Shown piece by piece: positions 53,895-63,816 of a DNA stretch of 64,000 bases (the first letter of the stretch is position 1; each line of letters starts with the position of its first letter). This DNA comes from JADKIH01 sp031417395. GTDB lineage: Bacteria > Bacteroidota > Bacteroidia > AKYH767-A > 2013-40CM-41-45. The position numbers were made by a program, and so were the translations under genes. Below the pieces are notes generated by a model, which was not told the origin of the DNA, ran no database searches, and saw nothing but the letters and a program-made list of their open reading frames with translations. Location: positions 29,559 through 93,558 of the forward strand of contig JANOVM010000059.1 in assembly GCA_031417395.1 (NCBI GenBank). Reading direction: 5' to 3'.

Positions 53895-54719
53895 ATGAGA
53901 AATTACCTGCTTTATTTTTCTTTAACCCTTGCCATATTAATTTATGGTCAGGGAAGAGTTTTTTCGCAGGACATCATTGTAAAAAGCAATAACGATTCTA
54001 TCCGTGCAAAGATCATTGAAATCAATACAGAAAATATCAGGTTCCGATATTTCAACATGAAAGTTGGCCCCATAATTCAGATTCACAAAAATGAAGTAAA
54101 AGAAATTATTTATGAGAATGGATCAAAACTGACCATCTTGTATAACCCCTATGAAGTTTCTTCCGACTTGCTTATAAAATCAAAAAGTCATGCAGTAAAA
54201 GTTGATGCTCTATCGTATCTCTTCAATCATTACGTACTTGGTTATGAAATGAAATTGTTCCCTAGAATAAATTTCGAGATAAAAGGATCATTAATCGGAA
54301 CAAATGTGTCTACTTCACTTGACCACGCTGAAGGATATTTTGTAAAATGTGGAGTAAAGTTTGTTAAGCTTACTAATAGCTATATGCGGGGACTAAAATA
54401 TATTCAGCCGCTAAAGGGAAATTATGTTAAGCCTGAAATTATTTTTGGACAATTCAAAAGAGATGAAAAGCATCACTATATAAATTATACCAATTATGCT
54501 ATCAATATGGTTTTCGGCAGACAGGATGTAATAAATAATTTTTTTGTTCTTGATTATTTCGGAGGCGTTGGATATTCTTACCAGGTCAATTCAACGGTAA
54601 AGGATTCTTCTGACAATAAATCTGTTGGTGATTTTACATATGCCTACTCACATCTATTTTTTGGCAAAGGATTGCCTTTGATTCTAACTGGTGGTGTCTT
54701 AATTGGATTTGTATATTGA
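53895..54719 (+). CDS. Hypothetical exported protein, possible outer-membrane barrel
   Basis: 274 residues with signal peptide (LLYFSLTLAILIYGQGRVFS). A short conserved-type domain follows (DIIVKSNNDSIRAKIIEINT, ENIRFRYFN, EVKEIIYENGS), then alternating beta strands that end in aromatic residues (GVLIGFVY, final Y), as in outer-membrane beta-barrels. Function unknown. Monocistronic, separated by 189 and 382 bases from its neighbours. Confidence 0.65.
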   Translation: MRNYLLYFSLTLAILIYGQGRVFSQDIIVKSNNDSIRAKIIEINTENIRFRYFNMKVGPIIQIHKNEVKEIIYENGSKLTILYNPYEVSSDLLIKSKSHAVKVDALSYLFNHYVLGYEMKLFPRINFEIKGSLIGTNVSTSLDHAEGYFVKCGVKFVKLTNSYMRGLKYIQPLKGNYVKPEIIFGQFKRDEKHHYINYTNYAINMVFGRQDVINNFFVLDYFGGVGYSYQVNSTVKDSSDNKSVGDFTYAYSHLFFGKGLPLILTGGVLIGFVY

Positions 54720-55101
54720 TATTGGCCACAAAAATTTAACGTTCAAATTTTTAAAATACATCCCTGAAATTCCCTTTAAAATTGATTAATAATACAAGGA
54801 AATTGTAATTATTAGTTGCCGAAAAATCAAAAAAACGCACTTTTAAAAAAATTTTCTTGCACGTGTTTGTGCCCATTTTGGCTATAACTATCTTAAAATC
54901 AATAAATAAGAATTGTCTTTTACACCTAAAATGTTAAGTGTTTTCTGATTTCGGCATAAAACGATAACTTCGCAATCCAATATTGCCCTTTAAAATGGGG
55001 AAAATAATAGATTTTCAAATAAAATTAAGTGTCATTCGTCTTCAAAACAAAATACTTAATGGATCAGAAAGTTTTAATCATAAATATTTAAATCATTTAT
55101 C
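54720..55101. other. 382-base leader region of the inositol-lipid operon
   Basis: AT-rich, with a candidate promoter TAACTTCG at 54965-54972 (listed separately). No short gene, no TGA-N6-TCA site and no terminator with a T-run were seen. A transcript from that box would have a 5' leader of about 120 bases. Confidence 0.5.
54965..54972 (+). promoter_or_regulatory. Candidate -7 element of the inositol-lipid operon
   Basis: TAACTTCG matches TAnnTTTG with one mismatch, and TTTTCTG lies about 25 bases upstream. It is the best promoter match before the first gene at 55102; others cannot be excluded. Confidence 0.4.
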
Positions 55102-56427
55102 ATGAGTGTAGCTATAAAGCCTGCAAAAGGAAAATTAGGTGTTTTGACTGTTGGCATGGGTGCCGTTTCAACAACTTTTATTGCCGGTGTAATTGCAGTT
55201 CGAAAAGGACTCGAAAAACCAATTGGATCGTATACACAATTAGCGACCATTCGTTTAGGTAAGCGGACTGAAAACAGAAATCCATTGGTAAAAGATTTTA
55301 TTGAACTTGCTAAACCTGAGAACCTGGTATTTGGTGGTTGGGATATTTTTCCTGATAATGCATATGAAGCAGCTTTAAAAGCCGGTGTTCTTGATGCTTA
55401 CAGACACCTTACTCCTTTGAGAGATGAGTTATCTGCCATTAAGCCAATGAAAGCAGTTTTCAATCCTGTTTATGTAAAAAGATTAAATGGGGATTATGTA
55501 AAAAATATTACTTCAAAGAAAGAACAAGCCCAGGCTTTGATTGATGACATCGCAGAATTCAAAAAGGAAAACAATTGCGATCGACTTGTTATGATCTGGT
55601 GTGCTTCTACTGAGATTTATGTTGAACCCGGAACTGTCCACAGTTCACTTGAGAATTTCGAAAAAGGATTGGAGAAAAACGATCCTGCTATTTCACCTTC
55701 CATGATTTATGCCTACGCTGCTCTTCGTTCCGGTATTCCATTTGCAAACGGCGCTCCCAATCTGACATGTGATATTCAAGCGTTAGAAGAACTCGCTCAA
55801 AAAATGGAAGTTCCTATTGCAGGTAAAGATTTCAAGACGGGACAAACCTTAATGAAAACAATTGTTGCTCCGGGATTAAAAGCCAGAATGCTTGGAATTC
55901 GCGGATGGTTCTCAACCAACATACTTGGCAATCGCGATGGTGAAGTATTAGATGATCCGGATAACTTCAAGACTAAAGAAGTTTCTAAGTTAAGTGTTCT
56001 TGAAAATATTCTGGAACCTGATAAACATCCTGAGTTGTATAGTGATCTTTACCACAAAGTGCGTATTAATTACTATCCTCCTCATGGCGATAATAAAGAA
56101 AGCTGGGATAATATTGATATTACAGGTTGGATGGGTTATCAAATGCAAATCAAGATTAACTTTCTTTGCCGCGATTCCATTCTTGCCGCTCCTATTGTTT
56201 TAGACCTTGCATTATTTCTTGACCTTGCGCATCGTTCAGGAATGAGCGGCATTCAGGAATGGCTATCTTTCTATTTCAAATCACCTCAGACTTCACCGGG
56301 ACTTCCTCCACAACACGATATTTTCAAACAGTTAATGAAACTTGAAAACACATTAAGACATTTGAAAGGGGAAGATCTGATTACACATCTTGGACTAGAT
56401 TATTATCAGCAATACATTGAGGCCTGA
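55102..56427 (+). CDS. ino1: myo-Inositol-1-phosphate synthase
   Basis: 441 residues of the inositol-3-phosphate synthase family. The Rossmann start is LGVLTVGMGAVSTTFIAGVIAV; other signature regions are VMIWCASTEIYV, GDGQTL-type loop GKDFKTGQTLMKTIV, and GWFSTNILGNRDGEVLDDP. It converts glucose 6-phosphate to inositol phosphate with NAD+. First gene of the inositol-lipid operon, with a one-base overlap to the PgpA-like gene. In Bacteroides the same enzyme begins the inositol-lipid cluster (family knowledge, not checked here). Confidence 0.94.
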   Translation: MSVAIKPAKGKLGVLTVGMGAVSTTFIAGVIAVRKGLEKPIGSYTQLATIRLGKRTENRNPLVKDFIELAKPENLVFGGWDIFPDNAYEAALKAGVLDAYRHLTPLRDELSAIKPMKAVFNPVYVKRLNGDYVKNITSKKEQAQALIDDIAEFKKENNCDRLVMIWCASTEIYVEPGTVHSSLENFEKGLEKNDPAISPSMIYAYAALRSGIPFANGAPNLTCDIQALEELAQKMEVPIAGKDFKTGQTLMKTIVAPGLKARMLGIRGWFSTNILGNRDGEVLDDPDNFKTKEVSKLSVLENILEPDKHPELYSDLYHKVRINYYPPHGDNKESWDNIDITGWMGYQMQIKINFLCRDSILAAPIVLDLALFLDLAHRSGMSGIQEWLSFYFKSPQTSPGLPPQHDIFKQLMKLENTLRHLKGEDLITHLGLDYYQQYIEA

Positions 56428-56888
56428 TGGGCAAAAGGATTGCTGAGTTTGTTGCTACTACAGGAGGTCTTGGCTATTTACCTTTAGCTCCGGGAACCTG
56501 GGCAGCAGCTTTATCAGCAATAATATGGTGTGTAATTTGTTTTACATTTCCTAACCCATTTGTCTGGCAAATAACACTAATGCCACTAATTATATTCGGC
56601 GGTGTTTACTGTTCAGAAAGAATATTGAAAGACAATGAAAAAGATCCTTCTCATATTGTAATAGATGAATTTGCAGGATTATGGCTCACGTTATTGTTTG
56701 TGCAACCCTCTTACAAAAATGCAATAGCGGGGTTTATACTCTTTCGAATCTTTGATATTGCAAAACCTTTCGGAATCAGAAAAATGGAACAGTTCAAAAA
56801 AGGATGGGGCATTATGTCAGATGATTTACTGGCAGGAATATACAGCAATCTTATTCTGCAATCATTAGTTTTGTTCAAAATATGGTAA
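56427..56888 (+). CDS. PgpA-like phosphatase, probable phosphatidylinositol-phosphate phosphatase
   Basis: 153 residues with three or four membrane helices and PgpA-family motifs GLGYLPLAPGTWAAALSAI, DPSHIVIDEFAGLW and GWGIMSDDLLAGIYSNL. PgpA removes the phosphate of phosphatidylglycerol phosphate. Its place between inositol phosphate synthase and a CDP-alcohol transferase suggests that it acts on phosphatidylinositol phosphate here. One-base overlap with the upstream gene and 7 bases with GtrA suggest coupling. Confidence 0.87.
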   Translation: MGKRIAEFVATTGGLGYLPLAPGTWAAALSAIIWCVICFTFPNPFVWQITLMPLIIFGGVYCSERILKDNEKDPSHIVIDEFAGLWLTLLFVQPSYKNAIAGFILFRIFDIAKPFGIRKMEQFKKGWGIMSDDLLAGIYSNLILQSLVLFKIW

Positions 56889-57298
56889 TGAATAATATAC
56901 TTTTTCGGAAAGTCTTGAATAACAATAAAAAATTTCTGCGCTTTCAACTCACTGCTATTATTGCTACATGCATCGATTTTCTTTTTACCATTATTCTGAA
57001 AGAAATCTTCCAACTTAATTATTCTATTGCTGTTGCCATAGGCGCAACTTTTGGTGCCATAACGGCTTTTTCTGTTAACCGGTATTGGGTATTTCGTTCT
57101 ATTGAGACTCACCCGGTTGAGCAAGGACTTCGTTACTTGCTTGTTGCAGCAGGAAGTATTGCATTAAATACTGCCGGCACTTACTTTCTCACAGAATTAA
57201 CATACTTTCCATATATAGTTTCAAAAGCCATTGTCGCTTTGGTAGTTGGCTTTACCTATTCCTATTATTTTTCAAAGCGATTTGTATTTTATGCATGA
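56882..57298 (+). CDS. GtrA-family membrane protein
   Basis: 138 residues with four membrane helices. The family shape is FLRFQLTAIIATCIDFLFTI at the start, FGAITAFSVNRYWVFRS in the middle and FTYSYYFSKRFVFY at the end. GtrA proteins are thought to flip polyprenyl-linked sugars or lipids. In this operon it might move an inositol lipid or its head-group donor. ATG at 56882 or 56888 are both possible. Overlaps PgpA by 7 bases and the next gene by 8. Confidence 0.85.
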   Translation: MVMNNILFRKVLNNNKKFLRFQLTAIIATCIDFLFTIILKEIFQLNYSIAVAIGATFGAITAFSVNRYWVFRSIETHPVEQGLRYLLVAAGSIALNTAGTYFLTELTYFPYIVSKAIVALVVGFTYSYYFSKRFVFYA

Positions 57299-59846
57299 TT
57301 TAAAAACTTTAACCGTGTATAAAGCATTAGTTACGATAATTCTTCTATTCACTGCTTTCTCTTTGCAGGCACAGACTACCATTCGTGGTGCAATAACAGA
57401 CGCTAAAACCGGTGAAACTTTACCCTTTGTCAACGTTTTTTTTGAAGGAACAGCCATTGGAAAAACAACTGATTTCAATGGACAGTATTTTATTGAAACT
57501 ACTGATTCAGTAAGCCGCCTTCGCTTCAGTTTACTTGGTTATAAAACTGAGTTAAGAGAAATCAAATTCAATCAATCTCAAATTCTAAGCCTTAAATTAA
57601 ATCCTGACGTCAGGGAGCTAAAAGCAGTAACTGTAAAAGGTGAAAAAAAGCGTTATAAGAATAAAGATAATCCTGCAGTAGATCTAATCAGGCGCGTCAT
57701 TGATCGTAAAAAAGATAATAGAAAAGAACAGGTTACAGGTTATCAGTTTGAGAAGTATGAAAAAGTACAGTTTGCTTTATCCAACATTTCTGAAAAATTT
57801 AAAAACAGAAAATATCTAAAATCTTTTCAATTTATATTTGATAACCTTGATTCAAACCAGATGCCCGGTAAAGTAATTCTGCCTATGTATCTTAAAGAAA
57901 CACTTTCTGATGTTTATTACAGGAAAAAACCAAAAGATGAAAAAGAAATCATTATAGGAACACGTAGCGTCGATTTCCAGGATTTTGTGAATAACGATGG
58001 TATTGGAAATTTTCTTGCTTACTTATACCAGGATGTAAATATTTATGACAACACCTTTCCTATCCTTACCAATTCATTTGTAAGTCCGATTGCTGATAAC
58101 GGTCCGCTTTTTTACAGATACTACATTAAGGATACCGTTTTACTGGAAGGAAAAAAATGTTATCACATGACTTTCTATCCACGAAATAAAGCCGACTTTA
58201 GTTTCATGGGTGAATTGTATATTACTTTTGATAGTCTTTATGCAATCCGAAAAAGCGAATTAACCGTAAGTCCTGATATCAACTTAAACTTTGTAAAAGA
58301 ACTAACCTTAACGCAGGATTATGAAGAGGTCAAACCCGGAGAATGGATGATCAATAAAGATAACATTTCTATCGATTTTGGTCTTGGGAAAAACGGATTA
58401 GGAGTTTATGGTCAGCGTGCTGTTTCCTATAAGAACTTTCTGCTGGATCAGCCAATGCCTGATAGTTTTTTCACCGGTCTCAGAATTATCACACTGGATA
58501 GCGCCACTACTAAAAGCGATGATTATTGGGGAGATAAAAGACACAGCGAATTAACCCGTTCGGAAAAAGGCGTCTATACTATGATAGACAGTATTCAACG
58601 CATTCCTGCATTTAAGCGGGCAATGAATATTCTTGTTTTGCTTTTTGCAGGATACGAAGATATTGGAAATTTTGAATTAGGACCGGTTAGTACTTTTTAC
58701 AGTTATAATCCTGTTGAAGGTTCGCGCTTTCGTTTTGGAGGTCGTACTACTATGAAATTTAGTCCGCGTATTCGTTACGAAGCCTATGCTGTTTACGGAA
58801 CAGTCGATCAAAAATGGAAATATTTTGGAGGTATTACTAAAGCACTTGGAAAAAAAAACATAGTAGATTTTCCTCAGCAAAATCTCATACTTTCATATCA
58901 ATATGAAACAAAAATACCCGGACAAGAATTGCAATTTGTTCAGGAGGATAATGCTTTGCTTTCTATAAAGCGTGGAAAGAACGACAAGCTATTGTATAAT
59001 AAAATCATGAATCTTGAATTCAATATTGAATTTCAAAGTCATTTTTCATTTAACGCTTCCATGCAATATCTTGAACAAACCGCAGCAGGATCCTTATATT
59101 TTAACAGGGTTAACTACAACGATGCAAAATTTAATATACCATCGGTAACAACAACTCAAATGAACCTGACGCTGCGTTACGCTCCGGAAGAACAGTTTTA
59201 TCAGGGAAAGAATTTCAGGATACCAATGTTTAATAATTACCCCATTGTGGAACTTCGTTACAGAGCATCTCAGAAAGATTTTTTAAAGAGTGATTACTCC
59301 TTCCAGCATCTTGCTCTTCGCATCTTTAAAAGATCTAATCTGGCACCCATTGGATTTACCAACCTGACGCTGGAAGCAGGAAAAATATTCGGCCGGGTTC
59401 CCTATCCCCTTCTGCAAATTCATCGTGCCAATCAAACTTATTCATACCAATTACAATCGTATAACCTGATGAACTTCCTCGAATTTATCAGCGATCAATA
59501 TGTGGCTCTCAATGTAGATCATTTCTTTAATGGATTTTTCTTTAATAAAATTCCATTGTTTAAACGATTGAAATGGCGTGAAGTGGCTACTGTTAAAATG
59601 TTATATGGAAACATTTCTGATAATAACGATCCAAGTCTTCATCCTGATCTTTTTAAACTTCCTGTAGAGGTAAACGGCGACCTTTTGAGTTATTCATTGG
59701 AACGCAAACCCTATATTGAAGCCAGTGTTGGTATTACCAATATTTTCAAGCTTATTAGGGTTGATTTAATAAAAAGACTTAGCTACCTTGAGCATAATAA
59801 TGTTTCAGAAATTGGTGTAAGAGCCAGAGCAAAATTCGACTTTTAG
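57291..59846 (+). CDS. DUF5686 outer-membrane protein with carboxypeptidase-regulatory-like domain
   Basis: 851 residues from ATG 57291, where MHDLKTLTVYKALV leads into a signal peptide ending QAQ; a start at 57246 would add residues with no export function. Residues about 30-115 form a CarboxypepD_reg-like domain (IRGAITDAKTGETLPFVNV). The DUF5686 part follows with a long C-terminal beta-barrel ending VRARAKFDF (terminal aromatic). It is an outer-membrane protein with unknown substrate. Placement inside the lipid operon suggests a part in lipid export or surface display. Confidence 0.86.
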   Translation: MHDLKTLTVYKALVTIILLFTAFSLQAQTTIRGAITDAKTGETLPFVNVFFEGTAIGKTTDFNGQYFIETTDSVSRLRFSLLGYKTELREIKFNQSQILSLKLNPDVRELKAVTVKGEKKRYKNKDNPAVDLIRRVIDRKKDNRKEQVTGYQFEKYEKVQFALSNISEKFKNRKYLKSFQFIFDNLDSNQMPGKVILPMYLKETLSDVYYRKKPKDEKEIIIGTRSVDFQDFVNNDGIGNFLAYLYQDVNIYDNTFPILTNSFVSPIADNGPLFYRYYIKDTVLLEGKKCYHMTFYPRNKADFSFMGELYITFDSLYAIRKSELTVSPDINLNFVKELTLTQDYEEVKPGEWMINKDNISIDFGLGKNGLGVYGQRAVSYKNFLLDQPMPDSFFTGLRIITLDSATTKSDDYWGDKRHSELTRSEKGVYTMIDSIQRIPAFKRAMNILVLLFAGYEDIGNFELGPVSTFYSYNPVEGSRFRFGGRTTMKFSPRIRYEAYAVYGTVDQKWKYFGGITKALGKKNIVDFPQQNLILSYQYETKIPGQELQFVQEDNALLSIKRGKNDKLLYNKIMNLEFNIEFQSHFSFNASMQYLEQTAAGSLYFNRVNYNDAKFNIPSVTTTQMNLTLRYAPEEQFYQGKNFRIPMFNNYPIVELRYRASQKDFLKSDYSFQHLALRIFKRSNLAPIGFTNLTLEAGKIFGRVPYPLLQIHRANQTYSYQLQSYNLMNFLEFISDQYVALNVDHFFNGFFFNKIPLFKRLKWREVATVKMLYGNISDNNDPSLHPDLFKLPVEVNGDLLSYSLERKPYIEASVGITNIFKLIRVDLIKRLSYLEHNNVSEIGVRARAKFDF

Positions 59847-59862
59847 TATACTACTTTTTTAC

Positions 59863-60573
59863 ATGCGCGAACGCTTAAAAATATTTTTACAAAGTCTGCT
59901 TACTCCTATAGTAAAGCTATTTATTGCTTTAGGGGTAACGCCAAACATCATAACCACATTCGGACTTTTGTTGAATATTGTGGTTGCATGTATTTTTATT
60001 ATTGGTGCGGAAAAAGGAGAACATTCAGACATGTCCTATATTGGCTGGGCGGGCGGCACCATTCTCTTTGGCGGATTGTTTGATATGATTGACGGCCAGG
60101 TTGCGCGAATGGGAAAAATGAGTTCCCGCTTCGGCGCTTTGTTTGATTCAGTAATGGACAGGTATAGTGAATTGATTATGTTTCTTGGCATTTGTTATTA
60201 CCTCGTTTCACAACATTATTTTATGAGTGGCTTAATTGCTTTTGTAGGACTCATAGGTTCCATCATGGTCAGCTATACACGGGCACGTGCAGAAGGATTG
60301 GGTATTCCTTGTAAAGAAGGTTTAATGCAAAGACCGGAACGGATTATTACGATAGGGTTATCTGCCATTGCTTGTGGAATTACCGGACATTATGTAAATG
60401 GGAATCATAAACTGTCAATTAATATTTTTGGATACGACGGGTTTGAAACTATTAGCATTTTTGTTATTCCATTGGGATTAATTGCAATCCTTGCAAACTA
60501 TACAGCTATTCAAAGACTTAAATCCTGTTATGTTTATTTAAAAAAACTGGACGGAAAGGATTCCTCTATATGA
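59863..60573 (+). CDS. CDP-alcohol phosphatidyltransferase, probable phosphatidylinositol-phosphate synthase
   Basis: 236 residues, about six helices. The family motif D-x2-D-G-x2-A-R-x8-G-x3-D-x3-D is complete: D74, D77, G78, A81, R82, G91, D95, D99. It transfers a phosphatidyl group from CDP-diacylglycerol to an alcohol phosphate. With an inositol phosphate synthase and a PgpA phosphatase in the same operon, inositol 3-phosphate is the likely acceptor, giving phosphatidylinositol phosphate. Overlaps the next gene by 4 bases (ATGA). Confidence 0.88.
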   Translation: MRERLKIFLQSLLTPIVKLFIALGVTPNIITTFGLLLNIVVACIFIIGAEKGEHSDMSYIGWAGGTILFGGLFDMIDGQVARMGKMSSRFGALFDSVMDRYSELIMFLGICYYLVSQHYFMSGLIAFVGLIGSIMVSYTRARAEGLGIPCKEGLMQRPERIITIGLSAIACGITGHYVNGNHKLSINIFGYDGFETISIFVIPLGLIAILANYTAIQRLKSCYVYLKKLDGKDSSI

Positions 60574-61130
60574 CTTTACAATTATTTAATTTCATTTTAA
60601 CTTTTCTTTTATCCTTTTTGAATGGCATAACATTCGTAACAGATCCTACGGTGCCTAAAGTATATCCTGTTCCTCCTGTTAATGAAAACTCATTATTCTA
60701 TATTCAAAGAACAAAAAACACCAATGCCATTGTTTACGAGGTAAACAGAAAAGCAGATGGAAAAATTAATGTGGATGATCCAGTAAAAGTTTATTGGATC
60801 AGGTATGCATCAGACAGTACAACAGAGGATTTAAATTACATCCAGCGTAAATATGCTTACGGCCTTTCATCAAGGCAATACAACAATCAGAAAAATTCAT
60901 TTATAATTCAATTGGTAGCCTATAAAAAAAGAAATATTTTTCTTCTTCCTGATGCAACAGGCAAACACTTTACAGCTTTTATGAGTATCAATGGTAAAAT
61001 GGCTGAGATAAAAAGAATATTTGTTTCCATCAGCGGTGGTACATTTTGGTTTCCTAAAGTAGATTATATAGAACTTTCAGGGAAAGATCCTGCTACGAAA
61101 CAAAAAGTTGTTGAACGTTTTGTTCCTTGA
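60570..61130 (+). CDS. DUF4833 protein
   Basis: 186 residues with an N-terminal hydrophobic segment (LFNFILTFLLSFLNGITFV), probably a signal or anchor. The DUF4833 body contains LFYIQRTKNTNAIVYEVNR, VYWIRYASDSTTEDLNYIQR and VDYIELSGKD. No catalytic motif is known to me. A DUF4833-like gene also lies in the Bacteroides inositol-lipid cluster as I recall it (unverified), which would support a conserved accessory role. Confidence 0.82.
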   Translation: MTLQLFNFILTFLLSFLNGITFVTDPTVPKVYPVPPVNENSLFYIQRTKNTNAIVYEVNRKADGKINVDDPVKVYWIRYASDSTTEDLNYIQRKYAYGLSSRQYNNQKNSFIIQLVAYKKRNIFLLPDATGKHFTAFMSINGKMAEIKRIFVSISGGTFWFPKVDYIELSGKDPATKQKVVERFVP

Positions 61131-61133
61131 AAA

Positions 61134-62075
61134 ATGATTTTGAAAGAAGAAAAAAGGAATAACAAGTTAACAGTCCTTTTAACGGTGCCTGTACTTTCAT
61201 TGCTATTCCTTCTCTTTGCTAAATTTACAACAGGAGTCAGGGGCGACCATTTTGCATTGGTCGGTTTGGTTAATGCCGGATATTTTATTTCACCACAAAC
61301 ACGCAGACTTATTACCGGTCTGGCCATAATAATTGTTTACTGGATCATTTATGATTCCATGAAAGCCTGGCCCAATTATGCTTTTAACAACGTTGATATT
61401 CTTCCACTTTACAATCTGGAGAAATCAATTTTCGGCATACAATCAGGCAGCACCATCCGAACACCCAATGAATATATGCTGCAACATACCAATGCATTTC
61501 TCGATACTGTTTGCGGAATATTTTATTTAGCGTGGATTCCCTTGCCATTATTGTTTTCATTTTATCTTTACTTTAAAAATAAAAATCTTTTTTTACGCTT
61601 TTGTATGGCCTTCTTTCTGGTAAATTGTATTGGCTTTGTAATTTACTATTGGCACCCTGCTGCTCCACCTTGGTATTATGAAGAATACGGCGATATTCTC
61701 AATGAGAAAACAAAAAGTTATGCCGCAGGACTCTTGCGCTTCGATCATCTTTATGGAATATCATTATTCGAAGGGCTTTATTCTAAAGGGTCGAATGTTT
61801 TTGCAGCGATGCCTTCCTTGCATTCTTCTTATCCCTTAATTGGTTTTATTTATTCTTTAAAACTAAAATCGAGATTTTTTCGTCTTTTATTTGCCACATT
61901 TATGGTAGGAATTTGGTTTTCTGCTATATATTTAAATCATCATTATATTCTTGATGTACTTGCAGGAATTGGCTGTGGATTGATTGGGGTTTATTTTCTG
62001 GAAAAGTTATTATTGAGAAGGAAATGGTTTATGGGATTTATGATGGCGTATGAAAATAAAATTAGTGCTAAATAG
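61134..62075 (+). CDS. PAP2-family enzyme, probable inositol phosphorylceramide synthase
   Basis: 313 residues with about six membrane helices. The PAP2/Aur1-type active site has H230 in AAMPSLHSSYPL and H269-H270 to D274 in LNHHYILDVLAG. The long region YWHPAAPPWYYEEYGD between helices also fits the Aur1/IPC-synthase branch. It would transfer phosphoinositol from phosphatidylinositol to ceramide. It ends the operon. Serine palmitoyltransferase is not in this window, so ceramide synthesis would have to come from elsewhere in the genome. Confidence 0.83.
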   Translation: MILKEEKRNNKLTVLLTVPVLSLLFLLFAKFTTGVRGDHFALVGLVNAGYFISPQTRRLITGLAIIIVYWIIYDSMKAWPNYAFNNVDILPLYNLEKSIFGIQSGSTIRTPNEYMLQHTNAFLDTVCGIFYLAWIPLPLLFSFYLYFKNKNLFLRFCMAFFLVNCIGFVIYYWHPAAPPWYYEEYGDILNEKTKSYAAGLLRFDHLYGISLFEGLYSKGSNVFAAMPSLHSSYPLIGFIYSLKLKSRFFRLLFATFMVGIWFSAIYLNHHYILDVLAGIGCGLIGVYFLEKLLLRRKWFMGFMMAYENKISAK

Positions 62076-62148
62076 AGATTTTCAAAATGGTATATTTTAC
62101 CTTTTATTTAGTAAGTATTGCCTATCCAGTTATGCAAAAATATCTACA

Positions 62149-63816
62149 TTAAACACTCGATTGCTCTTTAAAAATCGTATTATAAACATCCAGCAATTCA
62201 AACCAATCTCCGTCAAACAATCCCTTATCACTTAATTTAAGATGCGGTATAACAAGTAAAGCCATAAACGACAATGTCATAAATGGTGCCGACAAAGTTG
62301 AGCCCAGTCGTTTTGCCATAGCATCAATAGCAGTGTATGAATGAGCAACTGTAAAGCCATCTTCTGCGCTCATTAATCCGCCCACGGGCAAAGCTACAAC
62401 CATTTCATCTTTTCCATCAATGCAGCTGATGCCTCCTTGCTTTTTTATTACCAAGTTAACAGCACGACACATGCTTTCATCATTTACTCCAACAACAACA
62501 ATGTTGTGACTGTCGTGTGCAACGGATGATGCTAAAGCACCTCTTTTCAATCTTATATTTTTAATGAATGCTTTTGCAACAGGAGAATTGCTATAACGGT
62601 TAACGACTGCGATTTTTAAAACATCGGAGTTTATGTCACTTATGAAAAACCCGTTCTCCACTTTAATTGGTATTCGAATAGTATTGGTAATAAGCTGACC
62701 GTCCAATGCTTCAATCACCGGCATAGACTCCTTTTCATTAATAGCAGGTATGCGAAAATCATTAGGACTTTTTTCAGAACAACTGAACTGATTAATTATT
62801 TTTTCTGAAACGCTTTTAATTTGCGTCTGACCATCCTCAGCTACAACCTCTCCATCGATGAATGTTTTCCTGACTTTAAAACTGATAAGATCATCGACAA
62901 TGATAAAATCGGCCGGATCATCTATTCGCAACATTCCTGATCGCATTTTATAATGTAATGCAGGATTGACACAAGCAGCCTGAACAATTTTAAAAATATC
63001 AATTCCCTTTTTGACAGCCCGTGCACAAAGATTGTTTATATGTCCTTCAACCAGACTGTCAGGATGCTTGTCGTCGCTGCAAAACATAATCATATCCGGA
63101 AACTTGTTTAACAAACCAATCAATGCTTCAAAATTTTTCGCCGCGCTTCCTTCACGAATGATAATTTTCATTCCGTAATTTAACTTGTCAAGCGCTTCTT
63201 CCTCGGTAAAACATTCATGATCCGTTGAAATCCCCGCATCAATATAATTTTTGGCATCAGCACCTCGAAGTCCCGGTGCATGGCCATCGACAGGTTTATT
63301 GCGGGCATGAGAAGCAGCAATCTTTTTCATTACTTCAGCATCTTTGTGCAGTACGCCCGGAAAATTCATCATCTCACTCAGATAATAAATATCACTCAAC
63401 TTTAATAAATCATTTACTCCATTGGAATCAATTGCTGCCCCGGCTGTTTCAAAAGTCGTTGCAGGTACACAACTGGGCGCACCGAAATGAAATTTGAAAG
63501 GAACCTTTTTCCCATTTTCAATCATATACTTCACCCCTTCCATCCCACAGACATTTGCGATTTCATGCGGGTCACTGACAGTTGCAATAGTGCCATGAAT
63601 AACAGCCAACCTTGCAAATTCAGAAGGAATAAGCATAGAACTTTCTATATGCACATGCGAATCAATAAATCCGGGCATGATAATTCCCTTTTCCTGAACT
63701 TCATCTTCTGAAATTTTCTCAATAGATACAATCTTCCCATCAAGAATTTTTACCTCTGCTGGATACATTGTTTTTGTCCAAAAATTGAGAAGGTTGCCCT
63801 TAATCGAATATTTCAT
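62149..63816 (-). CDS. ade: Adenine deaminase
   Basis: 555 residues, amidohydrolase superfamily. Metal-binding H54-V-H56 in GFIDSHVHIESSM; SDPHEIANVCG, DGHAPGLRG and FCSDDKHPDSLVEGH are typical; the C-terminal domain has SVAHDSHNIVVVG and LPVGGLMS. It converts adenine to hypoxanthine for purine salvage. Transcribed toward the inositol-lipid operon (convergent), with 73 bases between and no clear terminator. Confidence 0.94.
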   Translation of the reverse strand: MKYSIKGNLLNFWTKTMYPAEVKILDGKIVSIEKISEDEVQEKGIIMPGFIDSHVHIESSMLIPSEFARLAVIHGTIATVSDPHEIANVCGMEGVKYMIENGKKVPFKFHFGAPSCVPATTFETAGAAIDSNGVNDLLKLSDIYYLSEMMNFPGVLHKDAEVMKKIAASHARNKPVDGHAPGLRGADAKNYIDAGISTDHECFTEEEALDKLNYGMKIIIREGSAAKNFEALIGLLNKFPDMIMFCSDDKHPDSLVEGHINNLCARAVKKGIDIFKIVQAACVNPALHYKMRSGMLRIDDPADFIIVDDLISFKVRKTFIDGEVVAEDGQTQIKSVSEKIINQFSCSEKSPNDFRIPAINEKESMPVIEALDGQLITNTIRIPIKVENGFFISDINSDVLKIAVVNRYSNSPVAKAFIKNIRLKRGALASSVAHDSHNIVVVGVNDESMCRAVNLVIKKQGGISCIDGKDEMVVALPVGGLMSAEDGFTVAHSYTAIDAMAKRLGSTLSAPFMTLSFMALLVIPHLKLSDKGLFDGDWFELLDVYNTIFKEQSSV

